A stretch of 64,000 nt of DNA, from assembly GCF_009720865.1 (NCBI RefSeq), contig NZ_WNLA01000017.1:62001-126000 (forward strand), written 5' to 3'. Below are positions 26,000 through 34,778 of the stretch, piece by piece. This DNA is from Pseudoduganella ginsengisoli (GTDB lineage Bacteria; Pseudomonadota; Gammaproteobacteria; Burkholderiales; Burkholderiaceae_D). The notes beneath the pieces were generated by a model. The model was not told the DNA's origin. It saw only the letters and a program-made list of their open reading frames with translations, and made no database searches. Made by a program: the position numbers and the translations under genes. Positions within the stretch are counted from its first letter, which is position 1, and each line of letters opens with the position of its first letter.

Positions 26000-27508
26000 T
26001 TACTTCACGCCGTGCATCAGCTTGTTGATCAGCGGGGCGATCAGGAACAGCAGGCCGCCGCCAATCATCAGGATCCAGAAGCCCTGGGTGTAGGCATTGA
26101 GCGCCGTCGCCACCGACATGCCGCCTTCGCCCGAAGCGTGCGAAGCGAAGATGCCGGACAGGTTGTTGCCGATACCGGTCGACAGGAACCAGCCGCCCAT
26201 GCCCAGGCCCACCAGGCGGGTAGGCGCCAGCTTGGTCACCATCGACAGGCCGATAGGCGACAGGCACAGCTCACCCACCGATTGCAGCGTGTACACCATA
26301 ACCAGCGTCCAGAATGGAATCTTGCTGTCGGCGCCGACCAGTGCGGTCAGTGCGAACCACAGCAGTGCGAAGGCGCTGCCGTTGAGCAGGATGCCCAGGC
26401 CGAATTTACGGGGGATCGAAGGATTGGCGTTGCGCTTGGCCAGGAATACCCACACTGCGGCAACCACTGGCGCCAGCGAGATGATGGCCAGCGAGTTGAA
26501 GATCTGGAACCACGCGGTCGGGAAAGTCCAGCCGCTGAAGTCGCGGCGCACGATGTATTCCGCCAGGAACGTGAACGACGAACCGGCCTGTTCAAAGAAC
26601 ATCCAGAACATGATGTTGAAGGTAAAGATCACCATCATGGCAATGACTTTGTCGCGCGCGACTTTGCCGTTGCGGAAGCCTTCCGCCAGCAGCATGCCGG
26701 CCAGGATCAGGAACAGCACGGTCAACACCATTTGCAGCTTTTGGCCGCCCAGCGACAGCAGCAAATACACCACCGGGATCACGGCGAAGCAGCCCAGCAC
26801 CACGTAGACGACGCGGGCCATGCTCTGTGCTTGCGGATCGGGCGCGCCGATGCCTTTCAAGCCTGCGCGGCCGATCTGGAACCAGACCAGCGAAATCAGC
26901 ATGCCGACACCGGCAGCCATGAACACGACTTTATAAGACGGCATGCCATCGACGCCGAACACTTTTTCAGCCAATACCTGGGTCAGCACCGGAGCAATCA
27001 GTGCGCCCGTATTGATGCCCATGTAGAAGATGGTGAAGCCGGAATCGCGGCGGGAGTCGGAAGCGCTGTACAGCTTGCCGACCATGGTCGAGATATTCGG
27101 TTTGAACAGACCGTTACCAGCAATGATGGTTGCCAGGCCGAATTTGAATAGAGTTGGATCGGGGACTGCGATCATGAACAAACCTGCTGCCATGAATACG
27201 GCGCCGACGAGGATGGAGCGCTGGTAGCCGATTACGCGGTCAGCCACATAGCCGCCGAACAGTGCGGCAGCATAAACGAGGGCGAGGTAGGAACCATAGG
27301 TCAGGTTCGCATCTGCCTGGCCGGCGGCATTGCCGCCGTGGAATTGAGCGACGATATACAGCACCAGCGCCCAGCGAATACCGTAAAACGCGAAACGTTC
27401 CCAGAATTCGGTCATAAAGAGCATCCACAGCGGGGCAGGGTGGCCCATCAACTGTTTATACTCGGGCGGCTGGATCTCCGCCGCTTTCTGCATCGTTGCA
27501 CCGCTCAT
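26000..27508 (-). CDS. POT-family proton-dependent di/tripeptide transporter
   Basis: 502 residues with 12-14 membrane helices. POT/PTR2 marks: ExxERF motif EFWERFAFYGIRW in helix 1, GGYVADRVIGYQRSI after helix 2, GNGLFKPNISTMVG, the FTIFYMGINTGALIAP signature, and SVGELCLSPIGLSMVTKLAPTR in the second half. It takes up short peptides with protons. The ATG at 27508 has AGGAG upstream. The 5' leader carries a nested hairpin followed by seven U residues (27537-27599), which could attenuate its transcription. Confidence 0.93.
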   Translation of the reverse strand: MSGATMQKAAEIQPPEYKQLMGHPAPLWMLFMTEFWERFAFYGIRWALVLYIVAQFHGGNAAGQADANLTYGSYLALVYAAALFGGYVADRVIGYQRSILVGAVFMAAGLFMIAVPDPTLFKFGLATIIAGNGLFKPNISTMVGKLYSASDSRRDSGFTIFYMGINTGALIAPVLTQVLAEKVFGVDGMPSYKVVFMAAGVGMLISLVWFQIGRAGLKGIGAPDPQAQSMARVVYVVLGCFAVIPVVYLLLSLGGQKLQMVLTVLFLILAGMLLAEGFRNGKVARDKVIAMMVIFTFNIMFWMFFEQAGSSFTFLAEYIVRRDFSGWTFPTAWFQIFNSLAIISLAPVVAAVWVFLAKRNANPSIPRKFGLGILLNGSAFALLWFALTALVGADSKIPFWTLVMVYTLQSVGELCLSPIGLSMVTKLAPTRLVGLGMGGWFLSTGIGNNLSGIFASHASGEGGMSVATALNAYTQGFWILMIGGGLLFLIAPLINKLMHGVK

Positions 27509-27809
27509 ATGGTGCCTCTCCTAATTTTGTTTTGATAAAAAAATATGGGATCAGGCACTGGAAAAGCGCGTTGGTAACACGCTTCTGAATGGCCCATATC
27601 CCAACAGGTGCGCCATTGTAATCTACCTTACGCGCAAGTCCAGAAAATCGCTCGCTGCGATGCAGCATTGTGGCGACAGTTGCAACGGCATAAGTGGAAT
27701 TGATAGGCGCACGCTATCAATCTGAGGCCCTAAAGCGTCGCGTTTGGCGTATATTGGTGTCGCAGGGTCAATAGTTGCAAAATAGAACTTCAAAAAGGAT
27801 GGCCGTATC
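27509..27809. other. Divergent intergenic region between the POT transporter and ppnN
   Basis: A 301-bp gap. The left third holds the transporter leader hairpin. The right part carries the ppnN 5' region with a TATATT hexamer at 27750-27755, for which I find no good -35, and an AAAGGA ribosome site before the ppnN ATG. No coding sequence, tRNA or repeat family was recognised in the rest. Confidence 0.6.
27537..27599 (-). promoter_or_regulatory. Terminator-like nested hairpin in the POT transporter leader
   Basis: On the minus strand ATATGGG (27599-27593) pairs with CCCATAT (27549-27543). An inner stem AAGCGTGTT/AACGCGCTT (27584-27576 with 27572-27564) carries one mismatch. The outer stem is followed at once by seven T (27543-27537, partly shared). 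It ends 28 bp before the transporter start, and no gene precedes it on that strand. Seen: the structure; inferred: transcription attenuation or a ligand-responsive leader. Confidence 0.55.
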
Positions 27810-29180
27810 ATGGAACATGACGTTGTCGATACCCTGATTTCCCCTGAAGGCATGCTGGAAGTGCTGACCAAGGCGGAAGTCGTCAAGTTGCTCGATTCCG
27901 GGAAGGGCGGGCTGTATAACATCTTCCGTAATTGCGCCCTCGCGGTGCTTAATTGCGGCAGCACTATCGACGATGGAAAGGAATTGCTGGACCGTTATAA
28001 ATCATTTGAAATCGATATCAAGCAGCGGGAACGGGGCATCAAGCTGGAAATCCGCGGTGCGCCGTCGATTGCATTCGTCGATGGCAAAATGATTAAAGGC
28101 ATCCACGAACACTTGTTCTCGGTGCTGCGCGATATCGTGTTTGTGTCCAATGAAGTAACGGATAACCCGAAATTCGATTTGACGCGCACCGATGGCATTA
28201 CCGACGCGGTTTTTCATATTCTGCGCAATGCCGGTGTGTTGAAGCCGCATTTGAATCCGAATCTGGTGGTGTGCTGGGGCGGCCATTCCATCAACCGCAC
28301 CGAATATAACTATTCAAAAGAAGTGGGCTATCAGCTGGGCTTGCGCGCACTTGATATCTGCACGGGCTGCGGTCCGGGCGCCATGAAAGGCCCGATGAAA
28401 GGGGCCACGATAGGCCACGCAAAGCAGCGCACGCACCAGGGCCGCTACCTGGGCATTTCCGAGCCGGGCATTATTGCGGCCGAATCGCCGAATCCGATCG
28501 TCAACAGCCTGGTCATCATGCCGGACATTGAAAAGCGGCTGGAAGCGTTTGTCCGCACAGGCCACGGCATTATCGTGTTCCCCGGCGGCGCGGGTACGGC
28601 GGAAGAAATCCTGTATATCCTCGGTATCTTGCTGCACCCGGATAACGCGGGCACGCCATTCCCGCTGATTTTCACGGGTCCGGAATCGTCGCGCGATTAC
28701 TTTGCCCAGATTAACCGTTTCATCGGCACCACCTTGGGCGAAGAAGCGCAGGCCCGCTACAAGATCATCATCGATGATCCGGAACTGGTCGCGCGTGAAA
28801 TGCAGGCGGGGATCAAGGAAGTGCGTGAATTCCGCAAGGCGCGCAGTGATGCGTATTACTTCAACTGGGCGTTGAAGATCGACCAGGAATTCCAGCGCCC
28901 GTTCGCGCCGACGCATGAAAACATGCGCAACCTGAACTTGCACAAGAACCAGCCGGTGCACATGCTGGCGGCCAACCTGCGCCGCGCATTCTCGGGCGTG
29001 GTGGCGGGCAACGTGAAGGAAGACGGTATCCGCGCAATCGAGAAGTATGGCCACTTCGAGCTGCACGGTGAAACGGAAATCATGGGGCCGATGGATGCGC
29101 TGCTGGCATCGTTTGTGGCGCAGAGCCGGATGAAGCTGGCGGGCAAGGCGTATACGCCGTGCTATAAGGTGATCCAGTAA
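27810..29180 (+). CDS. ppnN: Nucleotide 5'-monophosphate nucleosidase (LOG family, YgdH/PpnN)
   Basis: 456 residues, close to the E. coli PpnN length of 454. An N-terminal regulatory domain (about 1-145), a central Rossmann-like LOG domain with CTGCGPGAMKGPMKGA and the hallmark PGGAGTAEE (about 260), and a C-terminal extension with FNWALKIDQEFQRPF. In the family it hydrolyses the N-glycosidic bond of purine and pyrimidine monophosphates and is stimulated by (p)ppGpp; activity here is inferred. Followed at once by a strong bidirectional terminator shared with lysS. Confidence 0.92.
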   Translation: MEHDVVDTLISPEGMLEVLTKAEVVKLLDSGKGGLYNIFRNCALAVLNCGSTIDDGKELLDRYKSFEIDIKQRERGIKLEIRGAPSIAFVDGKMIKGIHEHLFSVLRDIVFVSNEVTDNPKFDLTRTDGITDAVFHILRNAGVLKPHLNPNLVVCWGGHSINRTEYNYSKEVGYQLGLRALDICTGCGPGAMKGPMKGATIGHAKQRTHQGRYLGISEPGIIAAESPNPIVNSLVIMPDIEKRLEAFVRTGHGIIVFPGGAGTAEEILYILGILLHPDNAGTPFPLIFTGPESSRDYFAQINRFIGTTLGEEAQARYKIIIDDPELVAREMQAGIKEVREFRKARSDAYYFNWALKIDQEFQRPFAPTHENMRNLNLHKNQPVHMLAANLRRAFSGVVAGNVKEDGIRAIEKYGHFELHGETEIMGPMDALLASFVAQSRMKLAGKAYTPCYKVIQ

Positions 29181-29181
29181 A

Positions 29182-29212
29182 AAAATGGCCCGTCTCGATG
29201 ACGGGCCATTTT
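29182..29212. terminator. Bidirectional Rho-independent terminator, ppnN/lysS
   Basis: AAAATGGCCCGTC (29182-29194) pairs perfectly with GACGGGCCATTTT (29200-29212) around a five-base loop, with A/T runs on both sides. It serves ppnN on plus and lysS on minus, which end at 29180 and 29224. Confidence 0.9.
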
Positions 29213-29223
29213 ACTTGGGGCGC

Positions 29224-30768
29224 TTAGTCTTCCTTGCGCAAGTGCGGGAACAGCAGCACGTCGCGGATGTTCGGCGAGTCCGTGATGATCATCATCAGGC
29301 GGTCAATGCCGATGCCGCAACCGCCGGCGGGCGGCATGCCGTATTCCAGCGCGCGGATATAGTCGGCGTCGTAGTACATGGCTTCTTCATCGCCCGCATC
29401 CTTGGCTTCCACCTGCGCCAGGAAGCGTGCCGACTGGTCTTCCGCATCGTTCAGCTCCGAGAAGCCGTTGGCGATTTCGCGGCCCACCATGAACAGCTCG
29501 AAACGCTCGGTGATGCCGGGACGGGTGTCCGACGCACGGGCCAGCGGCGACACTTCGACTGGATAGTCGATGATGTAGGTTGGTTCCCACAGCTGCGCTT
29601 CGGCGGTTTCTTCGAACAGCGCCAGTTGCAGCGCGCCCAGGCCCGAGTGCGCATGCGGCTTGACGCCGAACTTCAGCAATTCCGCCTTGATGAATTCCGC
29701 ATCGTTCAGCTGCGCATCGGTGTAGCCCGGTGCGTACTTGTTGATGGCTTGCACGATGGTCAGGCGGTGGAACGGCTTGGCCAGGTCCAGTTCGCGGCCG
29801 CCATAGGTCAGCGTCGCGGTGCCGTGCGCATCGATGGCGGCCTGGCGAATCACGGCTTCCGTGAAGTCCATCAGCCATTTGTAGTCGGTGTAGGCCGCGT
29901 AGAATTCCATCATCGTGAATTCCGGGTTGTGGCGGATCGACACGCCTTCATTGCGGAAGTTGCGGTTGATTTCAAATACGCGGTCAAAGCCGCCCACCAC
30001 CAGGCGCTTCAGGTACAGCTCAGGCGCGATACGCAGGAACATTTGCATGTCCAGCGCGTTGTGGTGCGTGATGAATGGCTTGGCTGCCGCGCCGCCCGGG
30101 ATCGGGTGCAGCATCGGCGTTTCCACTTCCATGAAATCGTTCTTTTCCATAAAGCGGCGGATGGAAGACATCGCGGCGGTACGGGCCTTGAACGTGCGGC
30201 GGGTTTCTTCGCTGGTGATCAAATCCACGTAGCGCTGGCGGTACTTGGTTTCCTGGTCTGCCAGGCCGTGGAATTTGTCCGGCAGCGGGCGCAGCGACTT
30301 GGTGATCAGGCGCAGTTCCGTGACTTTGATGGTCAGTTCATCGGTCTTGGTCTTGAACAGCGTGCCTTTCACGCCCAGGATATCGCCCAGGTCATAGGTG
30401 CGCAGGTTGGCCATGGCTTCTTCGCCGGTGGCGTCCAGCGTGGCGTAAATCTGGATGCGGCCGTCGCAGCGCGGGCCCGACGCGTCCTGCAACGTAGCGA
30501 AAGCGGCCTTCTTGCCGGCTTCGCGTTTGAGCATCATGCGGCCGGCCAGCACCACTTCCACTGGATTGGCTTCCAGTTCTTCGCGGGTTTTATCGCCATA
30601 TTGCGCGGCCAGGTCGGCAGCCTTGTGTTCAGGTTTGAAGTCGTTCGGGAAAGCCACGCCTTTTTCGCGGATGGCAGCCAGCTTGGCGCGGCGCTCGGCG
30701 ATGATCTTGTTTTCTTCCTGTGCGACAGGAACGTTGTTATCTTGCTGATCCAGGTTTTCCGTAGTCAT
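29224..30768 (-). CDS. lysS: Lysyl-tRNA synthetase (class II)
   Basis: 514 residues from the ATG at 30768; TTG at 30780 is an alternative start. It charges tRNA-Lys in the cytoplasm. An N-terminal OB anticodon-binding domain (about 60-165) precedes a class II catalytic core: motif 2 with FRNEGVSIRHNPEFTMMEFY and motif 3 GIGIDRLMM near the C-terminus. It is the last gene of the operon prfB-HAD-lysS; the prfB-lysS pairing is conserved widely in proteobacteria, with the HAD gene inserted here. Confidence 0.96.
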   Translation of the reverse strand: MTTENLDQQDNNVPVAQEENKIIAERRAKLAAIREKGVAFPNDFKPEHKAADLAAQYGDKTREELEANPVEVVLAGRMMLKREAGKKAAFATLQDASGPRCDGRIQIYATLDATGEEAMANLRTYDLGDILGVKGTLFKTKTDELTIKVTELRLITKSLRPLPDKFHGLADQETKYRQRYVDLITSEETRRTFKARTAAMSSIRRFMEKNDFMEVETPMLHPIPGGAAAKPFITHHNALDMQMFLRIAPELYLKRLVVGGFDRVFEINRNFRNEGVSIRHNPEFTMMEFYAAYTDYKWLMDFTEAVIRQAAIDAHGTATLTYGGRELDLAKPFHRLTIVQAINKYAPGYTDAQLNDAEFIKAELLKFGVKPHAHSGLGALQLALFEETAEAQLWEPTYIIDYPVEVSPLARASDTRPGITERFELFMVGREIANGFSELNDAEDQSARFLAQVEAKDAGDEEAMYYDADYIRALEYGMPPAGGCGIGIDRLMMIITDSPNIRDVLLFPHLRKED

Positions 30769-30786
30769 TATGGGGTCCAAATAGTT

Positions 30787-31473
30787 TTAATTCGTTTGCA
30801 CGCCGCCGGCACATTCTGCGGCGAACAGCGCGGCGATATCGAGTTCGCTGAAATCGCGGGCAATGGCAATCACGTTATCGAATTCCGCAAACGCGGAAGC
30901 CGGCAAGGTGGTGGTCAGGACCACCGCGCGCATGCCGGCGCGGCGGGCTGCTTCCACGCCCAGCGGCGCATCTTCAAAGACAATCGCGTTGGCTGGCGCC
31001 ACGCCGCAGCGCTCGGCCGCCAGCAGGAACACGTCAGGATTCGGCTTGCCGCGCGCTACATCCGCAGCGCCCACCACGGCATTGAAATGCTTGCGCAAAT
31101 CCAGGCCGTCGAGCGTGAACGTGATGTTGTCGTTCGGCGCCGCCGTCGCCACGGCCAGCGCCACATCCTGCTGCCTGGCTTTGGCTATCAATTCCATGAA
31201 ACCTTCGACGGTTTTCAAGTGCGGCGCGTACAGTTCGCGGTACAGCGCTTCCTTTTCATCGTCCAGTTCACGCGACGTTTCCTTGGTAAATGGCTTGCCA
31301 AAGTACGTGCTCATGATTTCATGGCTCTGGCGGCCGGCCGTATCGCGGAAAAATGCGTCGGCGTCGAGCACGATGTCGCGGCGGGCAAAGAATTCCAGCC
31401 AGGACTTCATGTGGAAGTCCATGTTGTCGACAATGGTGCCATCCATGTCAAAGATAAATGCGCGGCGGGCCAT
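30787..31473 (-). CDS. HAD-superfamily hydrolase (beta-phosphoglucomutase-like)
   Basis: 228 residues. HAD motif I FDMDGTIVDN (Asp9 and Asp11), motif II ATAAPN, the Lys in GKPNPDVF and motif III FEDAPLGVEAARRAGM. A helical cap (about 18-85) places it with the PGMB/phosphatase subgroup. It removes phosphate from a small sugar or nucleotide; the substrate is unknown. It lies three bases after the prfB stop and 18 bp before the lysS ATG, so it is translated within the prfB-lysS operon. Confidence 0.85.
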   Translation of the reverse strand: MARRAFIFDMDGTIVDNMDFHMKSWLEFFARRDIVLDADAFFRDTAGRQSHEIMSTYFGKPFTKETSRELDDEKEALYRELYAPHLKTVEGFMELIAKARQQDVALAVATAAPNDNITFTLDGLDLRKHFNAVVGAADVARGKPNPDVFLLAAERCGVAPANAIVFEDAPLGVEAARRAGMRAVVLTTTLPASAFAEFDNVIAIARDFSELDIAALFAAECAGGVQTN

Positions 31474-31476
31474 CGT

Positions 31477-32581
31477 TTAAACGCCTTGCTTCAGCGAAGC
31501 GGAAATGAAGTCGTCCAGGTCGCCGTCCAGCACGTTTTTCGTGTTGCCGGTTTCGAAACCAGTACGCAAGTCCTTGATGCGGGACTGGTCCAGCACGTAC
31601 GAGCGGATCTGGTGGCCCCAGCCCACGTCGGTCTTGGAATCTTCCAGTTTTTGCTGCTCGCTCATGCGCTTGCGCAGTTCCAGTTCGTACAGCTTGGCCT
31701 TCAGCATTTCCATGGCTTCCGCTTTATTGCGGTGCTGCGAGCGGTCGTTCTGGCATTGCACGACAATACCGGTCGGGCCGTGCGTCAGGCGCACCGCGGA
31801 ATCGGTCTTGTTAATGTGCTGGCCGCCGGCGCCCGATGCGCGGTAGGTATCGATACGCAGGTCGGCCGGGTTGATTTCGATATCGATCGAATCATCGACT
31901 TCCGGATACACGAACAGCGACGTGAACGACGTGTGGCGGCCATTGGCCGAATCGAAAGGCGACTTGCGCACCAGGCGGTGCACGCCCGTTTCCGTGCGCA
32001 GGAAGCCGTACGCGTGATCGCCTTCCACCTTGATGGTGGCGGTCTTGATGCCCGCAACTTCACCGTCGGATTGTTCCATGACCTCGGCCTTGAAGCCTTT
32101 GCGCTCGCAATAGCGCAGGTATTGGCGCAACAGCATCGAGGCCCAGTCCTGGGCTTCGGTGCCGCCGGCGCCGGCCTGGATGTCGATAAAGCAGTTGTTC
32201 GGGTCCATCGGATTGTTGAACATCCGGCGGAATTCCATGCCTTCGATGACTTTTTTGGTTTCTTCCGCGTCCAGCGCGATCGATTCCAGCGTGTCGTGAT
32301 CGCCTTCTTCCTTGGCCATGGCGAACAGGTCAGCCATGTCGCGCAAGTCCTGATCCGCTTTTTCCAGCGTCAGTACGATGGCTTCCAGTGCTTTCTTTTC
32401 GCGGCCCAGGTCCTGGGCGCGTTTAGGGTCATTCCAGACGTTCGGGTCTTCCAGTTCCCCGTTGACTTGCTCGAGTTTCTCCGACTTGACAGTAAAGTCA
32501 AAGATACCTCCGAAGTTCAGCTTCGCGGGTCGTCAGATCAGCGAGCAGGGCGGAGAGGGCATTGATGCGTTCGGCTTCCAT
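31477..32581 (-). CDS. prfB: Peptide chain release factor 2, with programmed +1 frameshift
   Basis: RF2 recognises UGA/UAA and releases the nascent chain. Zero-frame translation from ATG 32581 gives 27 codons (MEAERINALSALLADL, ending AELRRYL) to an in-frame UGA at 32500-32498. After a +1 slip on CTT-TGA-C it resumes with DFTVKSEKLEQ and runs to 31477, 367 residues in total (E. coli RF2 has 365). The frameshift site is preceded by a GGAGG Shine-Dalgarno-like stimulator. The GGQ motif (GAGGQHINKTDSAVR) is present, as is the coiled N-terminal domain (GREKKALEAIV). It heads the operon with the HAD gene and lysS. An internal ATG at 32346 would give a truncated protein and is not the true start. 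Confidence 0.95.
32497..32511 (-). promoter_or_regulatory. RF2 autoregulatory +1 frameshift site
   Basis: Minus-strand GGAGG-TAT-CTT-TGA-C. The anti-Shine-Dalgarno pairing element, the slippery CTT and the UGA stop followed by C have the order and close spacing known from prfB genes. Low RF2 lets the ribosome slip and finish RF2. Confidence 0.92.
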
Positions 32582-32747
32582 TTATGTCTTCTTCGTTGTG
32601 AAATCAAACCTTGGATTATACCCCAAGCCGGGCTCTTCCCGGGAGTGAACAGGCATGATTCGGGCATGTTTTCGCTTGAACAGCGCTTACTTTAAACTGC
32701 GCTTGGGCGTATCATCCCGCACACCTTTTTGCCAAGTGGACAAAACC

Positions 32748-34691
32748 ATGCGCGTTGCCCCGATTTTCATGCTCCTGCTGGGAGGTTGTGCCGTGCTGCC
32801 GCAAGGCGTGCCGGATGGTTCCCGCGCCACGCTGGCGCTGCTGGAAACGTCGGACTTGCACGCCGCGGTGCTGGGTTATGACTATTACAAGCTGGCTGCC
32901 GATCCCACCTATGGCCTGGAGCGTACTGCCACCTTGATTGCGCAGGCGCGGTCGGAATTTCCCGATAACCTGCTGATCGATAACGGCGACACCCTGCAAG
33001 GCAATGCGCTGGCCGATTACCAGGCGGGCGCCGGCGTGCTGCCGTGCAGCGAGCCGCTGGCCATACACAAGGCCATGAATGCGCTGCACTTCGATGCAGG
33101 CACGGTGGGCAACCATGACTTCGATTATGGCTTGCCTTTCCTGATGCGCGCGGCAGGGCAGGGCTGCGCGGGCGCCGCCTTCCCGCTGGTGCTGGCCAAC
33201 GTCCACAGCCGCAGCACGGGCAAGCCGCTGTTCCGGCCATATATCATCGCCGATAAACGGGTCCATGCCACCGGCCCGGACGGCCGCGAAGTGCCGGCAA
33301 CCGTCAAAGTTGGCATCGTGGGATTGACGACGCCCGTGATCAACCAGTGGAACCGCAAAGCGCTGGATGGGCAGGCCGTGGCCGAGGGCATCGTTGAAAC
33401 TGCCCGCAAAGTCATTCCGCAAATGCGTGCGGAGGGCGCCGACATTATCGTGGCCGTGTCGCATGGCGGCCTCGATGACGCGGCATACAGTCCGGAGATG
33501 GAAAACGGCAGCTGGCACCTGGCGCAAGTGCCGGGCATCGACGCCATGCTGACCGGGCATGCGCACCAGGTATTCCCCAATGCGTCGGGGACCGCGCCGG
33601 CGTACCGCCTGCCGGGCGTGGACAGGGTCAAAGGCACGGTATTTGGCGTGCCGGCCGTTATGGCCGGCCAGTGGGGCAAGCAACTGGGCGTCATCGGGCT
33701 GGCGCTGAAGCGCGAGCAGGGGCGCTGGGTGGTGGACCGCGGCCGCACGGTGGCGCAGGTGCGCAGCGTGACGGCGCAGACCGCACCGGACCCGGCGATT
33801 GCCGCGCTCGTGCGTAACGAACATGCGGCAGCCATGCGCTACGTGCAGGCGCCGCTGGGGCGTACGGATTACCGCATGGCGACGTACTTTGCCGATATTG
33901 GCGACGTCAGCGCCATTGAGCCCGTCAACCAGGCGCAGACGGCTTTTCTGGCCGCGCATGTGAAAACCAATCTGCCGCAGTATGCCGGGCTGCCTGTATT
34001 GTCGATGTCCGCGCCATTTAAAAGCGGGATGGCGGGGCCGGGCGACTATACGGATGTGAAAGCAGGAAGCCTCGCGCTGAATAATGCGGCGGACCTGTAC
34101 CTGTACCCGAATGCGCTGCACGGCGTGAAAATCACGGGCAGCCAGTTGAGGGCGTGGCTGGAAAAAGCCGCGGAGCGGTTCAATACCATTGATCCGGCCC
34201 GCAAAGATGAGCAGGAACTGGTCAACGAAGCGTTTGCCGGCTACAACTTCGACATGGTGACGGACAGCAGGCTGCAATACCGCATCGACGTCACGCAGCC
34301 GCCGGGCCACCGTATCAAAGGGCTGGCTTACCAGGGCCGGCTGGTGGCGGACGAGATGCCATTCATCGTTGCCACCAACAGCTACCGCGCCAGCGGCGGC
34401 GGCAATTTCCCTGGGCTCGATGGCAGCAAGACCATTTTCGCGTCACCCGACGCCAGCCGCGACGTGCTGATTGCCTACATCCGCCACGCGCAGGCGCTGA
34501 ACCGTGCCGCCAATGGCAGCGCGCGCAGCTGGCGCTTCCAGCCGGTGCACGCCAGCGGGCCGGTGGTGATCCATTCGGCGCCGGGCATGCTGCAGGTGGC
34601 CCGTGATGCGGGCCTCGGCAATGTGCGGGAATTGCGGCCTGACGATGGCAAGGGCTATGCCGTCTATGCGGTAGACTTGGCCGTGGATTAA
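32748..34691 (+). CDS. cpdB: Lipoprotein 2',3'-cyclic-nucleotide phosphodiesterase/5'-nucleotidase family (CpdB-like)
   Basis: 647 residues from the ATG at 32748. The N-terminus ends in a lipobox (LLLGGC, Cys at residue 14), so it is probably membrane-anchored in the periplasm rather than soluble like E. coli CpdB. Metallophosphatase motifs are LETSDLHA (DxH), DNGDTLQGN, GTVGNHDFDYG, VSHGG and TGHAHQ; the C-terminal substrate domain has YLYPNALHGVKITG and ATNSYRASGGGNFPG. It dephosphorylates 2',3'-cyclic nucleotides and 3'-nucleotides for phosphate and nucleoside recovery. An in-frame start at 32655 would precede the lipoprotein signal and is unlikely. Confidence 0.88.
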   Translation: MRVAPIFMLLLGGCAVLPQGVPDGSRATLALLETSDLHAAVLGYDYYKLAADPTYGLERTATLIAQARSEFPDNLLIDNGDTLQGNALADYQAGAGVLPCSEPLAIHKAMNALHFDAGTVGNHDFDYGLPFLMRAAGQGCAGAAFPLVLANVHSRSTGKPLFRPYIIADKRVHATGPDGREVPATVKVGIVGLTTPVINQWNRKALDGQAVAEGIVETARKVIPQMRAEGADIIVAVSHGGLDDAAYSPEMENGSWHLAQVPGIDAMLTGHAHQVFPNASGTAPAYRLPGVDRVKGTVFGVPAVMAGQWGKQLGVIGLALKREQGRWVVDRGRTVAQVRSVTAQTAPDPAIAALVRNEHAAAMRYVQAPLGRTDYRMATYFADIGDVSAIEPVNQAQTAFLAAHVKTNLPQYAGLPVLSMSAPFKSGMAGPGDYTDVKAGSLALNNAADLYLYPNALHGVKITGSQLRAWLEKAAERFNTIDPARKDEQELVNEAFAGYNFDMVTDSRLQYRIDVTQPPGHRIKGLAYQGRLVADEMPFIVATNSYRASGGGNFPGLDGSKTIFASPDASRDVLIAYIRHAQALNRAANGSARSWRFQPVHASGPVVIHSAPGMLQVARDAGLGNVRELRPDDGKGYAVYAVDLAVD

Positions 34692-34778
34692 AGTGGTCTA
34701 TATTTGGTATTAATTTTCTGGATGTGGCGGTGGCAGATCGGTGCTAAAATCCGGGCTCCTCAGAATTTGGCCACCCCG

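Noticed and set aside
25745..27151. A 468-codon plus-strand open frame rich in His and Gln
   Set aside because: Antisense of the POT transporter; the transporter has the PTR2 signatures.
27537..27599. A tRNA or T-box in the POT leader
   Set aside because: No cloverleaf, CCA end or T-loop; T-boxes are not expected in this group. Kept only as a hairpin/attenuator.
29185..32565. A 1126-codon open frame on the plus strand
   Set aside because: It lies opposite lysS, the HAD gene and prfB, all with clear family motifs; its product is His/Arg/Gln-rich with no domain, as expected for antisense frames in GC-rich DNA.
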